Of a DNA stretch of 64,000 bases, positions 59,436 to 64,000 are shown in pieces. The position numbers were made by a program, and so were the translations under genes. The DNA is from Prinsepia uniflora. Lineage: Eukaryota > Streptophyta > Magnoliopsida > Rosales > Rosaceae. The notes under the pieces are model-generated. The model ran no database searches. It had not been told where the DNA came from and was given only the letters and a program-made list of their open reading frames with translations. The stretch lies in NCBI GenBank assembly GCA_032719365.1, contig CM064872.1:72108752-72172751 (forward strand). Reading direction: 5' to 3'. The stretch's first letter is position 1. Every line of letters starts with the position of its first letter.

Positions 59436-60585
59436 AATTTTGCTTTAGAAGATTTATGGGTATAAATATATATGGTAGAAATATATATATATATATAACG
59501 ATTATCTTCAAAGTATGAGCCCTTCTTTAAAAAAAATAGAAATAGTGGAGAACAAAGAAGAAAGAAGTGAAAAACATATGCACATATATTAATTTTAATA
59601 TGGAAAGAGCACTCCATTGCTTTTTAAATTCTTGTGATTCTCCTAGTATTATTAATGATTTTTTACGTCTATAAAACTCTATATCATTATAATTTATGTT
59701 ATTCATGTTAATCGAGTTTAAAATCTCTCACTTGTAAATACAAACTTACATATTACTATATTACTAAACTATCACATTTTATATATTTTTATTATGTATT
59801 TCGTTGAATATCTACACAAAATGTTGGAATTGCCAAGGCATAGCTTGTCGGAAAGTTTATAAAATTTAAATTTCGTTTTCAAGGTTGATTTCAAAGTTAT
59901 AATTAGGGCTAATATTACTTGAGTATGAAGCAATTACAATACATGCCAAATAATCATCAAGTTTAGTGGAAACAAAAGGGTCAAAATAACCATAGGGGGT
60001 AAAAGAAAAGTGAAGAGAATCAATTAAGTGCCTAATTAGCTTGGTTTGAGGAGATTCATTTCTTGATGCATGCGTGCCTAATATGTACACGTGACCCAAC
60101 CAATGTTAATAGGACATAGGGCTATTAGCTATAACCCTACATGTTCATTGTAAATCAAAGTAGTAATTATGAACTTGAAAATTTTGACATAAAAATACTA
60201 GGGTAAGTTTAGACTTTTACGCAATGAATGTTTTAATACGAGTTTACTCAATGAGAAATTTGTAGGTATGAAAATTAATTATTTCTATTAGGGTTATTAT
60301 ATAGATTAAGAAATATTTTCATTTTTTTTATTGTGTTAAATTAAACACATGCATTCTTATAAAACTTAAACTCAATACATAACACCAAGTAAAATGAAAT
60401 TTAGCCGCCCAATATTACTCTAGAAAACCGTTAATTTTGAATGGTTGAAATGTTGGTTAAAATCGAAGAAACTAGCACGGCAGGGGTTAAAACGCGAAAT
60501 TCCCAATACTCAAATCCCTATATTTAGAAAATCACCGCCAAACATGGGAAAAGCGTAAGAAACTCCCAGTTAAAACAAAGAAAAA
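59436..60585. other. Intergenic AT-rich DNA, nothing identified
   Basis: (AT)n tracts near 59466-59497. No gene, RNA or repeat boundaries can be supported. The minus-strand ORF at 59866-60099 lacks recognisable features. Confidence 0.5.
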
Positions 60586-60589
60586 GTGA

Positions 60590-61110
60590 AAAAACACGCC
60601 AGAAAGAGCACGCCTAACTGGCGGCTAACGCGTTCGCCATAATTCAGCGGATACGGTGGGCCCCAACCCCGGCTTTTCCGATCTCAATCCCACGTGTTAC
60701 ACATCCACTGAAACTTACCGTACGGCCCCAAGAGCTGAAACGGCAGAGAGCCTCGCGTGCATGGGCTGGGGAAAGCCCATTTAACAATGGTTTGACCAAA
60801 AACTCCTCGCCTTCTGGAACCACGAGCCTAGAGCATGCGGCTTTAAATACAACCCCATGCGCCCCTGCCACTAGATCCCGAAGCTGATACGGTGCGTATC
60901 ACGGGGCGCACACACATCTCCTGCTTTTCACGCTCCTCAATTTCTCGTTCTGCCTTTTACCTTATCATTACCTGCCTGTTTCTGTTTCCTTGGGGCCTCA
61001 CCTTCCAGATTATGACACGTGTGCAGTTAAGGTGAAAGTGGCAGCAATGAGCAAGTTTGGTGGGATGATAAGACGGCTCTGTTAATTAAAGTTTGGGAGT
61101 CGCGTGACTA
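60590..61110 (+). promoter_or_regulatory. GC-rich promoter-like island without an obvious gene
   Basis: Base composition jumps compared with both sides. It contains CCACGTGT (G-box core CACGTG near 60692), a TATA-like TTTAAATAC (60842-60850) and, 35 bp on, a perfect small hairpin TGATACG-GTG-CGTATCA (60885-60901). A CT-rich leader-like stretch (60915-61000) and a second ACACGTGT (about 61015-61022) follow. No open frame of note comes after it. It could drive a non-coding RNA or be the remnant of a lost gene. The minus-strand ORF at 60644-60871 has no known domain. Confidence 0.35.
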
Positions 61111-61559
61111 ACTTTTCTCCTTAAAGTCTGCAGTTCCTTACTGTACCGGGGATTTGGTGGTCTGTGATTATAGATTTTATTTCTTTTTTAATCTCCTCAG
61201 AAATTTCAAATATACATAATATATACATGTTACACATACATATACAATATACATAATACATAATACATATACATGTACTCCATGATCAGTAATTAAGCTT
61301 TAGGTTTCGGATTGATGGGAGCTAAACATTAAGCTAATCTTCTCAACTAGTATTGCTTTTTTTAAGGATAATATTTTTATCTCACTCTAATGGCATCTTC
61401 TCGTACTACTTTAGTAGCACTTCCTCATACCACTTTTTCGATTTATAGAATTAGCTTTATAAATGTATCAGAATCGAAATTGTTAATTATGTAAATTATA
61501 ATTTAAAGATTATATTTGTAAAAAAATAAAAAATTGAAGCTCATTTAGTCATTTATGTT

Positions 61560-61800
61560 TATGAAATAAATGAATGATTTTGGTAACAATTAAAGTCATC
61601 ATGACGAACCTCATATTTAATTGAAATATATGAATAGCTAAATGATCTCTAATTTCATTGATTTTTTGCGTGAATGATCTTAAAATGATGATTTATAGGT
61701 TATACAATTTTGATTATAATATATTTACATTGATAATTAAATAAATTGAAATAGTTTATTAAGAGGTATCATTAGGGTGTAATGTAAGTATTTTTTTTAT
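61560..61800 (+). repeat. Dispersed AT-rich repeat, copy 2
   Basis: Diverged counterpart of 12130-12375 in the same orientation (GCTAAATGATC, TTCATTGATTTTTTGCGTGA, TGATCTTAAAATGATGATTT, AATAAATTGAAA, TGTAATGTAAGTATT). Class unknown. Confidence 0.45.
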
Positions 61801-63355
61801 GCTTCAATTTCTATAAGTCGCGCAAATAATATATATTTATGCGTAGTATGATATATATCTATATATAATTACAAGTATGTGATGATTTTAAATAGTTTAT
61901 TAATATAATTAAAATTGAAACTATTTTTTTTTTCCTTTGGGTGATATTTATGTTAGTTTAATCAGAAATATAAAATATGGAAGATTCAAACTCAATATTA
62001 TTAATGGAGAATAAATTGTAAACTTATGCGAGAGAATAAATGGAAAACAAAAAACAAAAATAAAACTACGAGTCGCATATACTAATCTAGAAATATTATA
62101 TGCGACATACTTTGAAATTAACATTGCCCAACATATATACGTTCATTATTATACAAACCTGAAGTGAGAAAAAAATGTAATATATTGCATGAAATATTGA
62201 CATATCACGAAAATTTTCTTTTGATCAGATTCAAGCTTTGGAAAGAACCAAATCATGAGAACAATGCTTTCTCTTTTGTTGGGAGAAATATGAATCATTC
62301 AATCGACAAATCACACGCATAAGAAAAATGTGGATAAATATAATTTTATAACAATCTGATTCAAAATTTCAACACGATAAAAAAGAAATACACATGTTAC
62401 TTACAGTTAGCATTACTTCTCTTTTTCTTTTTGTGGGAATGAGGATTAGGCTAATAGGACCGTGTTACTTTGATGAGTCAGTATCATATCATAATTACAG
62501 CACCGGTGTTGGTGGATTAGCTTGACTTAGTTGGTCCTAAACTAATTAACCCGAAGTAACCTATGTTTGAAATTGTAATTAAAACCCTAACACTAGTTGG
62601 GGTGAAAACATGTGAACCACAAAAGGAGCCTAATTATGTCTCATCCACCCTTTTCAACCTTCGCATACAAGTAAGAACTTGATGTATATTTGTGTGTAAA
62701 TTAATTGACATTACCTTATTATTACTTTCAAATGCACGATTCATTAGCCGCAATTAGTGTTTGAGTTTAAACTATAATCCCTTCCCCTTTGTCTCAAAAG
62801 AAATAAAGTTTTCCCACTACACACACGTTGCTTAGCATGATTTTTTTTTTGTTAAGTTTTTTTTTTAAAAAAAAAATTGTTAAAATGGATTATCAATTCT
62901 CGTAATATTGTGACACTTTTATTTGGTGTTTATCTATAAAAGATAGGAACGAATAATTTTCATTTTGCAAAAATTAGATGAAGACAAATGATCAAATTTA
63001 ATCTAAGTGTATATGATTATATTACGCGGAGGAAATGTCCATTTTTTAGCTATTTTTGTCCACAACTATAGAAGCTTCCAAGTTCCAACTCTGTCCTTGA
63101 ATCACCATCTCAGTTGGGTAGATGAGAAGTTTAAATCCAAATATCACGTCGATAAGATTGCACTGTGATGCCAAAGTTTCTATTTTCTCGCCATCGGAGG
63201 GACGTAGACGTGCCACAAGATATTCCAATATGTTCGATATTTGTAGTTCTATCATTTTATGTATCTCTGTTTGGTGGTGTTAGATTTTTTTCCTTTTTTT
63301 CCTTTTTTTTTTTTTTGAGGTTAGCGTTAAAGGGTGCACGTGACGTGAAGGGTAA
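61801..63355. other. Intergenic AT-rich DNA
   Basis: No gene is supported. A 69-codon minus-strand ORF (63046-63255) has better-than-average codon texture but no family that I recognise. T-runs at about 63290-63316. Confidence 0.45.
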
Positions 63356-63359
63356 AATA

Positions 63360-63610
63360 TGTTGGAAAGTATTCTCTTAATTAGGAATTAGTTTTGGGAG
63401 AATTAAGAATTAATTTACTTACTAGATTTGGTATACTTGTGTAAGTTAAAGTTACTTGGATCGTCGCCTATATAAAGCTTGATTTAGACTTGTAAATCTT
63501 AATCTATAAGTAACCCAAGAATTTAGATTAATTAGAGTGAAATATATTAATTTGTTTCCAAATTATTTGGTTTCTCCATCCATACACTCATGGGCCATAA
63601 ATCCGAAATT
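63360..63610 (+). mobile_element. Copia-like LTR fragment (tentative)
   Basis: It starts TGTTGGAAAGTATTCTCTTA, followed by ACTTGTGTAAGTTA and a TATA box CTATATAAAGC (about 63469-63479), a layout typical of short plant copia LTRs. The 3' end is not clear, and neither a PBS nor a TSD was found. Confidence 0.35.
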
Positions 63611-64000
63611 TGCAACTTCCGCTCGTTAATATGCTAGGTTTGTTGTCATTTGACATGGTCTGAGAATAGACTTGATTCATTTTTTTACGTGATGTTCATC
63701 ATCGAATACCAATTTAACAGAATATTGATAGTGAATTTGATATATATTAATATGCCCCCATATAACTTCATAATGTGATCATATCTAGGACCCGAATACT
63801 TTATTCTCATATGCTTCTAACAAAACATAACTAACTTAAAAATGGTAAATAATTAGGTCTAAAACATGACCACATTCAAAACAAAAACAATGGGCATTAT
63901 ATAAGCACCAAACCTTACATCACAACCTTAATAATTAGAGGGAAGAAACTTCAAACTTGCCCATCATAAACTTATTTAATTTCCTTCTTTCATGGAAGCG
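63611..64000. other. Intergenic AT-rich DNA, nothing identified
   Basis: No ORF or repeat of note up to the window end. Confidence 0.45.

Noticed and set aside
63046..63255. 69-codon minus-strand ORF as a gene
   Set aside because: It has an ATG and plausible composition, but no recognisable family, no neighbouring exons and an AT-rich context. Not enough to call.

Overview
The window is plant nuclear DNA, almost certainly from a eudicot. The evidence is a D-type cyclin gene with six exons and GT-AG introns, PIF/Harbinger and hAT relics, long plant-type LTR retroelements primed by initiator tRNA-Met, and AT-rich intergenic DNA. A member of the rose family is my guess from the repeat types, but nothing here proves it. 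Only one gene is well supported: a CYCD2/CYCD4-clade cyclin on the + strand (18655-20916, six exons, 359 residues by my splicing). || Layout. 1-8238: a large non-coding LTR element on the + strand (end of its 5' LTR, PBS, about 3 kb of non-coding interior, PPT, 3.1 kb 3' LTR) that appears to sit in an older minus-strand LTR. 8239-10940: two decayed copies of one PIF/Harbinger transposase segment, separated by an LTR end; this is a segmental duplication. 10941-18120: AT-rich intergenic DNA. 18121-21090: the cyclin gene with 5' and 3' flanks. 21091-26222: intergenic DNA with a hAT-like non-autonomous element, an LTR- or promoter-like block and a weak candidate terminal exon on the minus strand. 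26228-57631: a nest of retroelements up to five layers deep. 57632-64000: intergenic DNA with a second perfect hAT-like element, a tRNA-derived SINE-like sequence, a 70-bp tandem repeat, a GC-rich promoter-like island and a copia-like LTR fragment. || The nest can be peeled by target-site duplications (TSDs) that I read directly. The outermost element E1 (26228-57631, TSD TATAC/AATAC) contains a Cassandra-like TRIM LTR (TSD CTTGA), a solo LTR (28228-31408, TGATC), solo LTR Z (32551-52829, CTATG), a hAT-like element (52986-53526) and a solo LTR (53650-56647, GAATA). Z contains solo LTR W (32771-35383, ATTTT) and the minus-strand element M (37033-51729, GCGTA). The 5' LTR of M contains solo LTR X (43394-49004, ATACG), which contains solo LTR Y (44150-46952, ATCAG). 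|| The long LTRs (2.6-3.2 kb) form one extended family that has no gag or pol anywhere in the window. The family does keep its cis signals: a PBS for initiator tRNA-Met, a PPT that occurs twice in tandem, TG...CA ends, a hairpin near the LTR 3' end, palindromic TGACGT sites, a 26-bp dyad and many small GGGC...CCC hairpins. This makes it a LARD-like, non-autonomous family that must depend on another element's proteins. Its internal dyads and hairpins, and its habit of landing in its own LTRs, are the most unusual signals I found.
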